NCBI RefSeq assembly: GCF_001422925.1
Contig: NZ_LMNI01000011.1
Location: forward strand, 506,515 to 570,514
Direction: 5' to 3'
DNA from: Microbacterium sp. Leaf288
Lineage (GTDB): Bacteria > Actinomycetota > Actinomycetes > Actinomycetales > Microbacteriaceae
Length of the DNA stretch: 64,000 bases
Position 1 is the first letter of the stretch, and the number at the start of each line of letters is the position of its first letter. Below the pieces are notes generated by a model. The model was not told the origin of the DNA and made no database searches. It saw nothing but the letters and a program-made list of their open reading frames with translations. Positions 8,409 through 17,168 of this stretch are shown in pieces. The translations under genes and the position numbers were made by a program.

Positions 8409-9959
8409 GTGGACGATGTCTCGGCGCCGACCGGCCGTGAGCCGGAACTGATCGCTGTGCCGCGTGCGGACGGCTCCGCGCCGCGCGCGCTCGTGCTCGG
8501 GGCCACCGGCTACATCGGCGGGCGTCTGGTGCCGCGGCTGCTGAACGCCGGGTACGAGGTCCGCGTGCTGGCGCGCGACCCTGCCCGCGCCGCGGCCTTC
8601 CCCTGGGGCGACCGCGTCGAGATCGTCCGCGGAGACGCCACCGACGCGGCATCCGTCGGTGAAGCGGTTCGCGACGTCGACGTGCTGTACTACCTCGTCC
8701 ACTCGATGTCGGGCGGCACGAAGTTCGCCGACGCCGATCGTCGCGCTGCCCAGACGGTCGCGCAGGCGGCGACCGAGGGGACGGTGGGCCGGATCGTGTA
8801 TCTCGGCGGGCTGCACCCCGACGACGTCACGCTGTCGCCGCACCTGCGGTCGCGCGTCGAAGTCGGCGAGACGTTCCTCTCGAGCGGGGCGCCGACGATC
8901 GTGCTGCAGGCGGGCGTCGTGATCGGGTCGGGATCGGCGTCGTTCGAGATGGTGCGCCACTTGACCGAGGTGCTGCCGTACATGCCGGCGCCGAAGTGGG
9001 TGCGCAACCGCATCCAGCCGATCGCCGTGCGCGACGTGCTGCACTACCTGCTGGGCGCTGCGCGTCTGCCCGCCGACGTGAACCGGGCAGTCGACATCGG
9101 CGGGCCGGATGTGCTGCGGTACGGCCAGATGATGAACGGCTACGCGGTCGAGGCGGGGCTGCGGCAACGGCCCATCGCCGCGCTGCCGGTGCTGACGCCA
9201 CGGCTGGCGTCGCACTGGGTGAACCTCGTGACGCCGATTCCCCGCTCGATCGCGCGCCCGCTCGTCGAGTCGCTGCAGAACGAATGCATCGTGAAGGACC
9301 ACGCGGTCGACGCGCTGATCCCGCCACCCGAAGGCGGACTCACGCCCTACCGGACGGCGGTGCGGCTCGCGCTCGGCCGGGTCGAGGCCGACGCGATCGA
9401 GACCAGCTGGCAGGACGCCGAGGTGCTGGGCGCGCCGAGCGACCCGCTGCCGAACGACCCCGACTGGGCGGGACGCGTCGCATTCACCGATGTACGCACC
9501 GCGCACACTCCCGCATCGCCCGCTGCGCTGTGGGCCGTGATCGAGGGGATCGGCGGCGAGAACGGCTGGTACTCGTCGCCCCTGCTGTGGGCGATCCGCG
9601 GATGGATGGACCGCCTCGTCGGCGGCATCGGACTCGCGCGCGGACGACGCAGCAAGGGGCGGCTCGCCGTCGGCGACGCCCTCGACTTCTGGCGCGTGGA
9701 GGCTCTCGACCCGGGACGGATGCTGCGCCTGCGCGCCGAGATGAAGGTGCCGGGGCTCGCCTGGCTCGAACTGAAGGCGTCGCCCGACGGCGATCGCGGC
9801 GGCTCACGCTACGATCAGCGCGCCGTGTTCTTCCCGCGCGGGCTGGCGGGGCGCCTCTACTGGCTCGCGGTGGTGCCGTTCCACGGGTTCATCTTCGCCG
9901 GGATGGCGCGGCGCATCACCGCGACGGCGGAGGCCGCGGCCGAGTCCGCCCAGCCATGA
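8409..9959 (+). CDS. NAD(P)-binding protein with C-terminal DUF2867 domain
   Basis: A 516-residue two-domain protein. The N-terminal atypical-SDR (NmrA-like) Rossmann fold opens with LVLGATGYIGGRLVPRLL (about 28-45) and continues with YYLVHSM and the strand RIVYLGGLHPD. The C-terminal third (about 350-510) matches the DUF2867 part usually fused to such proteins and contains many Trp and Arg residues (GENGWYSSPLLWAIRGW). Substrate unknown. GTG start 6 nt after TAGTCT (8397-8402). It ends 10 bp from the convergent glycosyltransferase gene. Confidence 0.83.
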   Translation: MDDVSAPTGREPELIAVPRADGSAPRALVLGATGYIGGRLVPRLLNAGYEVRVLARDPARAAAFPWGDRVEIVRGDATDAASVGEAVRDVDVLYYLVHSMSGGTKFADADRRAAQTVAQAATEGTVGRIVYLGGLHPDDVTLSPHLRSRVEVGETFLSSGAPTIVLQAGVVIGSGSASFEMVRHLTEVLPYMPAPKWVRNRIQPIAVRDVLHYLLGAARLPADVNRAVDIGGPDVLRYGQMMNGYAVEAGLRQRPIAALPVLTPRLASHWVNLVTPIPRSIARPLVESLQNECIVKDHAVDALIPPPEGGLTPYRTAVRLALGRVEADAIETSWQDAEVLGAPSDPLPNDPDWAGRVAFTDVRTAHTPASPAALWAVIEGIGGENGWYSSPLLWAIRGWMDRLVGGIGLARGRRSKGRLAVGDALDFWRVEALDPGRMLRLRAEMKVPGLAWLELKASPDGDRGGSRYDQRAVFFPRGLAGRLYWLAVVPFHGFIFAGMARRITATAEAAAESAQP

Positions 9960-9969
9960 CCGCGTCGGT

Positions 9970-10914
9970 TCAGCCGACGAGGAGCGGTTCGCCCGACACC
10001 AGCCTCTCCAGCACCGAACCCGTCGGCACGTCGTCGTACTTGTAACTGAGCTTCTGCACGATCGAAGCTCCGGCGACGAAGCGGAGGGGATCGGGATCCC
10101 ACGGCTGCATCATCCCGAGCTGCAGAAGGTGGCTCGCGGCGCTCGACAGCGTGGGCGCAGCATCCCACTGCCCGTGGAACTCGGGGACGAGGTCGAGGAG
10201 CACCTCGAAGATGCGGTGGTACAGGAAGTAGTCGGGGATGCCGCCGTCCTGCTCCCACCACGCCTCGAGCGCGAGCCGCTGCAGCCGGATCAGCGGCGTC
10301 GCGGGCACGGCGGCGATGAACCAGTTGCCGATCTGCCGGTGCGTCCAGCGCGGGTAGAGCGCACCGGCGGTGAGAAGAGGAGCCACCGCGTCAGGCAGGG
10401 GCGCCGGCGCCCAGCACGTCGCGTCCACCCAGATGCCGCCGAGTCGGTCCAGCACGCTGATGCGGACGAAGTCGGAGAAGTGCGCGGGGTGGTCCTTCTC
10501 GAGGGCGTCGGCGACCGCATCGGGGATCTCCACGAGCCCCCGCGCGGAGCGGCCGTCCAGCACCGTAAGCGGCGTCGGGAGATCGGCGTGCACGCGCGTC
10601 ATCTCGCCGACGCACGCCTGCACCAGCGGTGGGGCGGTGTCGAGGGATGTGTTCCAGAACGTGTAGAGGTCGAGCGCGGACGGATCGACGCGCTCGCCGT
10701 CGCTCTGGGCGATGAGGCGGCCGTCCCTGCGGGTGCCGGGCTGTTCGGGGAGCCCCGCCGCCACGCGCAGCTCGGGCAGGCGCGGGCGCAGGAAGTCGGT
10801 GAACGTGCGGTATGCCGCGATCGCGGCGACGGGGTCGACCGAGTCGCGGAACCTGTCCGCGCGCCGCAGCTGCGCCTCGAGCCCCTGCAGCGGGTTCGGG
10901 ATGCCGTCGCTCAC
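9970..10914 (-). CDS. Capsular polysaccharide synthesis-type glycosyltransferase (GT32-like)
   Basis: A 314-residue cytoplasmic transferase of the capsular polysaccharide synthesis/OCH1-like family. Diagnostic features are FWNTSLDTAPPLVQACVGEM near residue 91, ISVLDRLGGIWVDATCW near residue 153, where the VDAT acidic site replaces the usual DXD, and IRLQRLALEAWW. No signal peptide is seen. GTG start is 6 nt after TAGGCT (10921-10926, minus strand). It stands alone here, so the glycan it makes is unknown. Confidence 0.8.
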   Translation of the reverse strand: MSDGIPNPLQGLEAQLRRADRFRDSVDPVAAIAAYRTFTDFLRPRLPELRVAAGLPEQPGTRRDGRLIAQSDGERVDPSALDLYTFWNTSLDTAPPLVQACVGEMTRVHADLPTPLTVLDGRSARGLVEIPDAVADALEKDHPAHFSDFVRISVLDRLGGIWVDATCWAPAPLPDAVAPLLTAGALYPRWTHRQIGNWFIAAVPATPLIRLQRLALEAWWEQDGGIPDYFLYHRIFEVLLDLVPEFHGQWDAAPTLSSAASHLLQLGMMQPWDPDPLRFVAGASIVQKLSYKYDDVPTGSVLERLVSGEPLLVG

Positions 10915-10952
10915 GGTGCGAGCCTATGCGCCGGCGCCCGCGGAAGCCGGGA

Positions 10953-12629
10953 TCACGCGACCAGGCGTCCGTCCTCGATCCGCACGACGCGGTCGACCTG
11001 GCCGTCGGGTACCGCCACGTGCGAGATCAGCACCACGGCCTGGTCATCACGGACGGCGCCGAGCAGATCGGTGAGCAGGCGATCGGAGGCATCCGGGTCG
11101 ACGCCCGCCGTCGGCTCGTCGAGCACCAGCACGGGGAAGCCTCGCAGGAGCGCCCGCGCCAGCGCGATCCGCTGCGCCTGCCCTCCTGACACGAGCGCGC
11201 CGCGCTCGCCGACGCGCGCTCCGAGACCCCCACGCTCGCGCAGCCACGGTCCGAGGCCGACGCGATCGAGCGCGGCCTCGAGCTCGGCGTCCGTCGCGGT
11301 GTCGCGCGCGAACAGCAGGTTCTGGCGGATGTCCTCGTCGAAGAGCATCGGATGCTGCTCGCACAGGCCGACGGTGAGCCGCACGTCGTCGGGCGAGAGG
11401 TCGTGCACCGAGCGGGCGCCGATGTCGTAGCCGCCCTCGGTCTCGAGGAACCGCACGAGCGCGTGCGCGAGGGTGCTCTTGCCGGCGCCGCTCGATCCCA
11501 TGACGAGGACGCGCTCGCCGGGCCGGATGGTGAGGTCGATCTCGTGCAGCGCGGGCTCGGCGGCGGCGGGCCACCGCACGCTCGCGGCCTGCAAGCGCAT
11601 GCCGTCGCCGAGCGCCGGGGCGTCGCCGGTGGGCTCGACGGTCTCGGGAGCGAGCTCGGCGGGCGGGGCCGCCGGCAGCGAGTCGGCGATGCGCTCGGCC
11701 GACGCGCGCACCTGGCGCCACGCCGACGCCGCCATCGGCACGGATGCGAACACCTCGAACACCGCCATCGGCACGAGCACGGCGACCGCGAGCGACGGGC
11801 CGGTCAGCGAACCCGACGCCGCACCCGGCGCGGTGACGAGCACCGCGGCGATCGACGCGGCACCGGCGAGCAGCGACACCAGGGCGGCGGTGCCGGCCTG
11901 CGCTCCCGAGCGGCGGACGACGGCGCGCCGCAGGTCGGCGTCGGCCCGGGCGATGCGATCCCGGCTCTGCGCCTCGGCGCCGAACGCCGTGAGCACGTCG
12001 AGGCTGCCGATGTGGTCGAGCACCGCGTCGGCGAGGCGGGCGCGCAGCGGCGCGATGGCGCGCTCGGCGCGGGCTCCCGACATCCATCCCCACAGCGTCG
12101 CGATCGCGGCGGCGACCACGAGGCACGCGAGCAGGGTCAGGGCGGCCGGCCACCACACGAACGCCACCAGCACGACGGCGCCGAGCGCGACGAGCGCCGA
12201 CGAGACGAGCGGCTGCACGACCCGCAGCGGGAGGTTCTGCAGCTCGTCGACGTCGTCGACGAGGGCCCCGAGCACCGAGCCACGGCGGGTGCGGGCCAGT
12301 CCGTCCGGGGCCAGGGGGACGAGTCGGCGGACGAGGTCGGCGCGCGTCGAGGCGAGCTGCCGCAGGGCGGCGTCGTGGCCCGTGAGTCGCTCGAGGTAGC
12401 GGAACGAGGCCCGAGAGATCGCGAAGAACCGCACGCCCACGACCGCGGCAGACAGGTACAGCACCGGCGGCTGCTCGCTCGCGCGCACGATGAGCCAGGC
12501 GCTCACCGCGAGGAGGGCGACCGCCGAGGCCTCCGACGCGAAGCCGGCGGCGAGTGCCCACCAGAACCGCCGCGCGGGAGGCATCGCGCCCCTCAGCACC
12601 GACCCTGACGTCGCGGCCCGCGCGATCAT
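10953..12629 (-). CDS. cydC: Thiol reductant ABC exporter subunit CydC
   Basis: Half-transporter that with CydD exports cysteine/glutathione-type reductants and haem-related cargo needed for cytochrome bd assembly. The 558-residue protein has a six-helix ABC exporter domain (about 15-310) and an ATPase domain with Walker A GSSGAGKST, signature VSGGQAQRIALARALL and Walker B VLVLDEPTAGVD. The ATG at 12629 overlaps the cydD stop as ATGA; longer open reading upstream is out of family. It is the last gene of the cyd cluster. Confidence 0.93.
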   Translation of the reverse strand: MIARAATSGSVLRGAMPPARRFWWALAAGFASEASAVALLAVSAWLIVRASEQPPVLYLSAAVVGVRFFAISRASFRYLERLTGHDAALRQLASTRADLVRRLVPLAPDGLARTRRGSVLGALVDDVDELQNLPLRVVQPLVSSALVALGAVVLVAFVWWPAALTLLACLVVAAAIATLWGWMSGARAERAIAPLRARLADAVLDHIGSLDVLTAFGAEAQSRDRIARADADLRRAVVRRSGAQAGTAALVSLLAGAASIAAVLVTAPGAASGSLTGPSLAVAVLVPMAVFEVFASVPMAASAWRQVRASAERIADSLPAAPPAELAPETVEPTGDAPALGDGMRLQAASVRWPAAAEPALHEIDLTIRPGERVLVMGSSGAGKSTLAHALVRFLETEGGYDIGARSVHDLSPDDVRLTVGLCEQHPMLFDEDIRQNLLFARDTATDAELEAALDRVGLGPWLRERGGLGARVGERGALVSGGQAQRIALARALLRGFPVLVLDEPTAGVDPDASDRLLTDLLGAVRDDQAVVLISHVAVPDGQVDRVVRIEDGRLVA

Positions 12630-14320
12630 GCGAGCACCTCGCTCGACTCGAGCCGCACGACGTGGTCGGCGATGGCGCGCGCCGACGTGCGGTGCGAGAC
12701 CAGCAGGACCGTCGCGCCCTCGTCGGCGAGGAGACGGATGCCTCGCCACAGCCGGCCCTCCGTCTCGGGGTCGAGCGCCGAGCTGGGTTCGTCGAGCGCG
12801 ATCACCGGGGCGTTCCCGCGCAGGTGCCGGTAGAACGCGCGGGCCACCGCGACGCGCTGGGCCTGGCCGCCCGACAGCCCCGCGCCCTGCACCCCCAGCT
12901 CCTGGGCGGGGTCGAGCGCGCCGGCGCACGCGAGGTCGAGCGCACGCCGGATCGCCGCCGGATCGGGTGCCGCGTCGCCGAGCGTGACGTTGTCGGCGAT
13001 GCTCCCGGTGAGGAGCCCCGGCCGCTGGCCCGCCCATGCGAGCCACGCGGACGGCGCGAGGGCGCGCACGTCAGCGCCGTCCCAGGAGGCATCCCCGTCG
13101 AACATCGCGGCGCCGCGCAGTGCGGCGAAAAGGCTGGACTTGCCGGCGCCGCTCGGTCCCTCGATGAGCGTGACGGTGCCCGGCCCGGCCGTCAGGTCGA
13201 CGGGCGGCAGCATCCGCTCTCCGCGCGTGACGCGGACGCCGTCTAGTACGAGGTGTGCGCCGGGTGCAGGCGTTTCGTCTCGCGCGTTCCTCGCTCGCTC
13301 AACGACCGGGGGGAGGGGCGCCGCAGAAACGGCCCGGGCCGCATCCAGCACGTCGAACACGTCGTCGGTCGCGGCGACGCCCTCGGACGCGGCGTGGAAC
13401 TGCACGCCGACCTGGCGCAAGGGCAGGTACGCCTCGGGCGCGAGCAGCAGCACGAAGAGGCCTACGGCGAGCGTCAGTGCTCCGTCGATGAGCCGGAAGC
13501 CGATCGACACGGCGACGATCGCGACGGCGATCGACGCGAGGAACTCGAGCGCGAACCCCGACAGGAACGAGACCCTCAGCACCCGCATCGTCTCACGGCG
13601 GTACTCGCCGGTGACCCGTTCGATGGATGCCGCGGCCCGGTGCTGCCGACCGAACACCTTGAGCGTCGAGAGCCCCTGCACGGTGTCGGCGAACCGCGAG
13701 GCGAGACGCTGGAGCGTGCGCCACTGCCGGTGCTGCACCGAGCGCGTGGCGAGGCCGATGAGCACCATGAAGATGGGGATCAGGGGGAGCGTGAGCAGGA
13801 CGGTCAGCCCGGAGATCCAGTCCTGCCACCACATCACCGCGAGGATCAGCGGTGTCGCGACGACAGTCTGCACGAGCTGCGGAAGGTAGCGGCCGAAGTA
13901 CGCCTCGAGCGCGTCGAGGCCTCGTCCCGCGGTCACCGCGAGGGCGGCAGAGTTTCGGGCGCTGAGCCACTCGGGACCGAGCACGCCGATCGCCTCGACG
14001 AGCCCTGAGCGCAGCTGTCCCTGCACCCGAGCGGCCGCGCGGGCGGCGACGGCCTCGCGCGCCCAGAGCAGTGCGGCACGGAGAGCGACCGTGATCGCGA
14101 GCGCGCCGAGCGTCGCGGCGAGCTCGGCCGACGGCATCCCGTCGATGGCTCCGGTGACGGCACGCGTCAGCAGCCACGCGAACGCGACGATCACCGCGGT
14201 CTGCGCCGCCGCGATCGCGGCGATGGCGACGAAGAAACCGCGAGAGGCGCTCGCGTACCTCAGCAGCCGCGGGTCGACGGGCTTGCCGTTCACGCGAGGC
14301 GGGGCATCCGTCTCACTCAT
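12626..14320 (-). CDS. cydD: Thiol reductant ABC exporter subunit CydD
   Basis: Partner half-transporter of CydC, 564 residues. Six transmembrane helices precede an ATPase domain with Walker [11 protein letters not shown], signature LSGGQAQRVAVARAFY and Walker B VIALDEPSSALD. A start-proximal TAGGGT (14330-14335, minus strand) and an AGAGGA ribosome-binding site suggest that cydDC has its own promoter in addition to any read-through from cydAB. A hairpin (14400-14428) separates the two pairs. Confidence 0.93.
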   Translation of the reverse strand: MSETDAPPRVNGKPVDPRLLRYASASRGFFVAIAAIAAAQTAVIVAFAWLLTRAVTGAIDGMPSAELAATLGALAITVALRAALLWAREAVAARAAARVQGQLRSGLVEAIGVLGPEWLSARNSAALAVTAGRGLDALEAYFGRYLPQLVQTVVATPLILAVMWWQDWISGLTVLLTLPLIPIFMVLIGLATRSVQHRQWRTLQRLASRFADTVQGLSTLKVFGRQHRAAASIERVTGEYRRETMRVLRVSFLSGFALEFLASIAVAIVAVSIGFRLIDGALTLAVGLFVLLLAPEAYLPLRQVGVQFHAASEGVAATDDVFDVLDAARAVSAAPLPPVVERARNARDETPAPGAHLVLDGVRVTRGERMLPPVDLTAGPGTVTLIEGPSGAGKSSLFAALRGAAMFDGDASWDGADVRALAPSAWLAWAGQRPGLLTGSIADNVTLGDAAPDPAAIRRALDLACAGALDPAQELGVQGAGLSGGQAQRVAVARAFYRHLRGNAPVIALDEPSSALDPETEGRLWRGIRLLADEGATVLLVSHRTSARAIADHVVRLESSEVLA

Positions 14321-14329
14321 TCCTCTTCG

Positions 14330-14335
14330 ACCCTA
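14330..14335 (-). promoter_or_regulatory. -10 element of cydDC
   Basis: TAGGGT on the minus strand ends 9 nt before the cydD ATG, with an AGAGGA ribosome-binding site in between. It supports a cydDC promoter separate from cydAB. Confidence 0.4.
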
Positions 14336-14399
14336 CCCATCCGTCGCCCTGTCGCCGACGCGCTCGCCGGTGGCGCCGGTCGGCGAGCTGACGCGGGAG

Positions 14400-14428
14400 G
14401 ACGGATGCCTCGGCCCGAGGCATCCGTC
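14400..14428. terminator. 13-bp hairpin between cydB and cydD
   Basis: Perfect inverted repeat GACGGATGCCTCG with a GCC loop, 10 nt after the cydB stop. There is no T-tract. It has the GGATGCC/GGCATCC core shared by other intergenic hairpins in this window. Confidence 0.6.
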
Positions 14429-14437
14429 ACCCGCACG

Positions 14438-15472
14438 TCAGTGCGCGGGCGCCGCAGCCGCCTTCTCGATGCGGGAGCGTGTGACGCGCTTGCGGAAGAT
14501 CCAGTACGTCCAGCCCTGGTAGGCGAGCACCAGCGGCAGGAAGACGAGGGCCGCCCACGACATGATCGTCAGCGTGTAGTCGGTGCTCGACGCGTTCTCG
14601 ATCGTGAGAGAGCCCGCGGGGTCGCCGGTCGAGGGCATCACGTACGGGAACAGCGCGAACCACACCGCGAGCACCGCGGTCACGATCGTGAAGGCGCCGA
14701 ACCCGAAGGCCCAGCCCTCGCGCCCGCGGGCGTTCGAGATCCAGGAGGCGATGAGGAGCACCGCCGCCACCGCCGACAGGATCGCGGTGACCATCGCGAA
14801 GTCGCGGCTCTCGGAGAACGCCATGACGACGGTCCACACCAGGAACGCCGCGGCGACGACGATCGTGAGGAGCCCCGCGCGTCCGGCGAGCCGGCGTGCG
14901 TCGGCCGCGACCTGGCCGTCGGTCTTCAGCGCGACGAAGTACACGCCGTGCGTGAAGAACAGCAGCAGCGTCGTGAGGCCGCCCAAGAGCCCGTAGGGGT
15001 TGAGCAGGGTCAGCAGCGAACCGGTGAATTCGTGGTCCACGTCCAGCGGCACACCCTGCACGATGTTCGCGACGGCGACGCCCCAGAGGAACGCCGGCAC
15101 CGCGGAGCCGACCACGATCATCGTGTCGAAGCCCTTCTTCCAGCGGAGCGAATCGCGCTGGTGACGGTACTCGAACGAGACGCCGCGCAGGATGAGCGCG
15201 AGCAGGATCAGCAGCAGCGCGAGGTAGAAGCCGCTGAAGAGCGTCGCGTACCACTCGGGGAACGCGGCGAACAGGCAGGCGCCGGCGACGATGACCCAGG
15301 TCTCGTTGAGGTCCCACACGGGGCCGATCGTGTTGATGACCTGGCGGCGGCTGATGTCGTTCCTGCCGAGGAACGGCAGCGACATGCCGACGCCGAAGTC
15401 GAACCCATCGAGCACGAAGTAGCCGACGAAGAGGAAGCCGACGATCCAGAACCAGAGGTAGGCGAGATCCAT
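14438..15472 (-). CDS. cydB: Cytochrome bd ubiquinol/menaquinol oxidase subunit II
   Basis: Membrane subunit II of cytochrome bd, which oxidises quinol and reduces O2 with high affinity. The 344-residue protein has eight or nine transmembrane helices and opens MDLAYLWFWIVGFLFVGYFV followed by the family hallmark DGFDFGVGMSLP. NETWVIVAGACLFAAFPEWY near residue 59 is also diagnostic. It lies 18 nt behind cydA in one operon. Confidence 0.96.
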   Translation of the reverse strand: MDLAYLWFWIVGFLFVGYFVLDGFDFGVGMSLPFLGRNDISRRQVINTIGPVWDLNETWVIVAGACLFAAFPEWYATLFSGFYLALLLILLALILRGVSFEYRHQRDSLRWKKGFDTMIVVGSAVPAFLWGVAVANIVQGVPLDVDHEFTGSLLTLLNPYGLLGGLTTLLLFFTHGVYFVALKTDGQVAADARRLAGRAGLLTIVVAAAFLVWTVVMAFSESRDFAMVTAILSAVAAVLLIASWISNARGREGWAFGFGAFTIVTAVLAVWFALFPYVMPSTGDPAGSLTIENASSTDYTLTIMSWAALVFLPLVLAYQGWTYWIFRKRVTRSRIEKAAAAPAH

Positions 15473-15490
15473 GATGTGCTCCTGCAGCCC

Positions 15491-16936
15491 TTAGTAGACC
15501 GTCGTCGGGGTGTCTTCGACCGCCAGGTCGCGCGCATCGGGCGCTCCGGGCTCGGGGAGGGGCTCCGGGCCCTTCTTGGTGGTCTTCAGGATGAGGCCGA
15601 ACTCGACCACCGCCAGCGCCGCGTAGATGAGGGTGAACGCGGTCAGCGAGATGAGCACGGTCCATCCGGGCACCGAGGGTGAGACGCCGTCCTCGGTGAG
15701 CATGAGGCTGAACACGATCCAGGGCTGGCGGCCCATCTCGGTGAAGACCCAGCCCACGAGGATCGCGAGGAGTGAGGCCGGCCAGGCCCAGATCGCGAGG
15801 CGCCAGGCCCACGCGGGAACCTCGCGCTTGGCCTTCTTGCGGGTGAGCCAGAGGCCCACGACCGCGACGAGCGCCGCGACGCCGCCGAGGCCGATCATCC
15901 AGCGGAACGCCCAGTACGTGACCCAGAGGATCGGCGCGAAGTTGCCGTCGACCTGGTCGGCGAACTGCGGGAACAGCTCGGTCGTGTAGAGGTTGTTGAG
16001 GTCGTTGATGCCCTCGACGCAGCCGTCGATCGAATGCGTCGACAGCAGCGCCAGCAGGTACGGCACGCGGATCGAGAAGAGCTCGCTCGTGCCGTCGGGC
16101 GTGCCGAGCGTGAAGATCGAGAACGAGGCGTCCGCCCCGCAGGCGCTGTCGAACATCGCCTCGGCGGCCGCCATCTTCATCGGCTGCGTCGCCACCATCA
16201 CGAGGCTGAGCTGGTCGCCCGAGATCGCGACGCCGGCGAAGGCGGCGATCAGGCCCCAGAGGCCGAACTTGAGCGACGAGCGCATCATCTCGACGTTCTG
16301 CTTGCGCAGCAGGTGCCAGGCCGAGATCGAGACGATCACGCCCGCGGTCATCATGAACGCCGCGAAGAGGGTGTGGGGCAATGCAGCGAGCGCCACCGGG
16401 TTCGTCAGCACGGCCCAGAAGTCCGTCATCTCGGCGCGCGAGCCGTCCTCGGCCATCTTGAAGCCGACCGGGTTCTGCATGAAGGCGTTCGCGGCGAGGA
16501 TGAAGTACGCCGAGAACCATGCGCCGATCGTCGCGATCCAGATGCTCGCCAGGTGCAGGGCCTTGGGCAGCTTGTCCCAGCCGAAGATCCACAGCCCGAT
16601 GAAGGTCGCTTCGAAGAAGAAGGCCATGAGTCCTTCGAAGGCGAGCGGGGCGCCGAACACGTCGCCGACGAACCGCGAGTAGGACGACCAGTTCATGCCG
16701 AACTGGAACTCCTGCACGATGCCCGTGACGACGCCCATGGCGAAGTTGATCAGGAAGATCTTCCCGAAGAACCTCGTCAGGTGCAGCCACTTCACGTTGC
16801 CGGTGCGGAACCAGGCGGTCTGGAAGATCGCGACCGTCAGCGCCATGCCGAGCGTGAGGGGGACGAAGAGGAAGTGGTACAGCGTCGTGAGGCCGAACTG
16901 CCAGCGCGCCAGCAGCAGAGGGTCCAGCAGATCCAC
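15491..16936 (-). CDS. cydA: Cytochrome bd oxidase subunit I (short Q-loop type)
   Basis: Haem-bearing subunit I of cytochrome bd. The start is set at GTG 16936, giving 481 residues beginning VDLLDPLLLARWQFG; this has a GGAG ribosome-binding site and matches the family N-terminus, whereas the longer frame to 16975 does not. His21 in LTTLYHFLF is the expected axial ligand of haem b595/d, and a second His lies in LPHTLFAAF. The GRQPW motif is present. The Q-loop region lacks the long insertion of the E. coli enzyme, so it is an S-type oxidase. Divergent from moaA across a 193-bp region with operator-like repeats. Confidence 0.95.
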   Translation of the reverse strand: MDLLDPLLLARWQFGLTTLYHFLFVPLTLGMALTVAIFQTAWFRTGNVKWLHLTRFFGKIFLINFAMGVVTGIVQEFQFGMNWSSYSRFVGDVFGAPLAFEGLMAFFFEATFIGLWIFGWDKLPKALHLASIWIATIGAWFSAYFILAANAFMQNPVGFKMAEDGSRAEMTDFWAVLTNPVALAALPHTLFAAFMMTAGVIVSISAWHLLRKQNVEMMRSSLKFGLWGLIAAFAGVAISGDQLSLVMVATQPMKMAAAEAMFDSACGADASFSIFTLGTPDGTSELFSIRVPYLLALLSTHSIDGCVEGINDLNNLYTTELFPQFADQVDGNFAPILWVTYWAFRWMIGLGGVAALVAVVGLWLTRKKAKREVPAWAWRLAIWAWPASLLAILVGWVFTEMGRQPWIVFSLMLTEDGVSPSVPGWTVLISLTAFTLIYAALAVVEFGLILKTTKKGPEPLPEPGAPDARDLAVEDTPTTVY

Positions 16937-16973
16937 GATGCGATTCTCCGATCGTTCCGGACTGGGTCTGATC

Positions 16974-16979
16974 ACCGTA
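16974..16979 (-). promoter_or_regulatory. Extended -10 element of cydAB
   Basis: On the minus strand TGCTACGGT reads as an extended -10 (TGNTANNNT), about 38 nt upstream of the cydA GTG, leaving a short leader with a GGAG ribosome-binding site. The palindrome at 16983-16997 sits just upstream. Confidence 0.5.
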
Positions 16980-16982
16980 GCA

Positions 16983-16997
16983 TGTGGTCAGACCACA
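16983..16997. promoter_or_regulatory. FadR/GntR-type operator candidate upstream of cydA
   Basis: TGTGGTCAGACCACA is a perfect 7-1-7 palindrome containing TGGTCAGACCA, the TGGTNNNACCA form bound by FadR-subfamily GntR regulators. It lies 3 bp upstream of the cydA -10, where a bound protein would block RNA polymerase. Confidence 0.5.
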
Positions 16998-17028
16998 CGG
17001 GCGACGAATCCCCAGGGGCGCCCGGTCG

Positions 17029-17052
17029 TCCCAGATTCCCAGGAATCCGGGA
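17029..17052. promoter_or_regulatory. 24-bp imperfect palindrome in the cydA-moaA region
   Basis: Arms 17029-17039 and 17042-17052 pair at 10 of 11 positions around a 2-nt centre (core GATTCC CA GGAATC). It lies 65 bp upstream of the moaA -10 and is a second operator candidate in this divergent region. Confidence 0.4.
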
Positions 17053-17116
17053 CGGAGGCGAGCGTCCCCGCCGTGAATAATGAGGTTGCAGCGGCGCCCG
17101 TCGTCCGCGGCGCGAC

Positions 17117-17122
17117 TACCCT
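17117..17122 (+). promoter_or_regulatory. -10 element of moaA-fdhD
   Basis: TACCCT ends 7 nt before the ATG at 17130, which opens a 13-codon ORF. The transcript is therefore predicted to begin at that leader ORF, not at moaA. Confidence 0.45.
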
Positions 17123-17129
17123 CGGAGAC

Positions 17130-17168
17130 ATGGCGAGCCGGGCACAGCGATCGGAGCCGGACGCGTGA
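17130..17168 (+). CDS. 12-residue leader ORF overlapping moaA
   Basis: ATG followed by 11 codons (product [12 protein letters not shown]) and TGA. The stop codon overlaps the moaA GTG as GTGA. Because a -10 hexamer lies 7 nt upstream, this ATG is the probable 5' end of the mRNA, and moaA would be translated by re-initiation after the leader. No regulatory residues stand out. It could also be non-functional, with moaA starting independently. Confidence 0.45.
   Translation: MASRAQRSEPDA

Noticed and set aside
16937..16975. Longer CydA start (ATG 16975)
   Set aside because: The 13 extra residues do not match the CydA N-terminus, and the extra codons overlap the predicted -10. GTG 16936 has a ribosome-binding site and the conserved opening.
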